Shown one piece after another: positions 33,700 through 34,702 of a stretch of DNA of 34,702 nucleotides (position 1 is the first letter of the stretch; the number at the start of each line of letters is the position of its first letter). A program made the position numbers and the translations under genes. The notes under the pieces were generated by a model. It was not told where the DNA came from and did not search any database. It was given only the letters and a program-made list of their open reading frames with translations. This stretch comes from JAWXCE01 sp034440495. GTDB lineage: Bacteria; Pseudomonadota; Alphaproteobacteria; Rhizobiales; Rhodomicrobiaceae. The stretch covers positions 1 to 34,702 of the forward strand of contig JAWXCE010000037.1 in the NCBI GenBank assembly GCA_034440495.1. Reading direction: 5' to 3'.

Positions 33700-34702
<1,003 letters not shown>

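Overview
The window looks like an alphaproteobacterial chromosome, probably from the Hyphomicrobiales/Rhizobiales side. This rests on the moderately high GC, the mutS and MaeB-type malic enzyme genes close together, an acetoacetyl-CoA synthetase, a BcsS-like outer-membrane protein, an AsmA protein and an rRNA operon at the right edge. The assignment comes from protein similarity recognised by eye and was not computed.

Layout. At 0-3.1 kb are the end of a glutathione S-transferase gene and mutS. At 3.1-3.5 kb is a decayed ParE-type toxin-antitoxin pair. At 3.5-4.8 kb is a two-gene helical/WD40 unit that may be a split single gene. At 5.0-13.8 kb is mostly housekeeping metabolism: maeB, a frameshifted purA, glyS with an AT-rich insert, a small exported protein, a Uma2-family protein and an M20 deacylase. 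At 13.8-14.9 kb is a RhuM-like gene with two in-frame stops, followed by aacS. At 17.2-24.7 kb are mostly envelope or exported proteins: AsmA, an orphan solute-binding protein, an unknown secreted protein, a BcsS-like protein and an exported alpha/beta hydrolase. At 25.0-29.1 kb is an RNA-repair-type locus. At 29.1-33.4 kb are a tRNA-Ser, small membrane proteins, msrA, a DUF2237 gene and a TIGR01777 epimerase. At 33.4-34.7 kb are the rrn terminator, 5S rRNA and the 3' part of 23S rRNA, all on the minus strand.

The most interesting part is 25.0-29.1 kb. A TROVE/vWA protein (bacterial Ro60, Rsr) sits behind a good sigma-54 -24/-12 promoter and opposite an rtcR-type activator gene. Directly downstream is a tandem array of at least three, probably four, Y-RNA-like RNAs. 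Each begins with the same motif (GRCGAAT ... GGRAYTACA). The first three close with two nested helices whose two strands differ between copies but stay complementary, which is strong evidence for real RNAs. The central module of the third copy is a tRNA mimic in circularly permuted order, with D-arm, variable-loop, T-arm and acceptor-like parts and its opening in the D-loop. The modules of the other copies differ. No rtcA or rtcB lies in the window.

The rtcR gene carries a one-base frameshift, an in-frame amber codon in its sensor domain and a GAFMGA in place of GAFTGA. The regulator therefore looks broken or altered while its presumed target promoter and RNAs look intact. One-base insertions also appear in purA, the ParE toxin and probably the WD40 unit, so sequencing error has to be excluded before the frameshifts are taken as biology.
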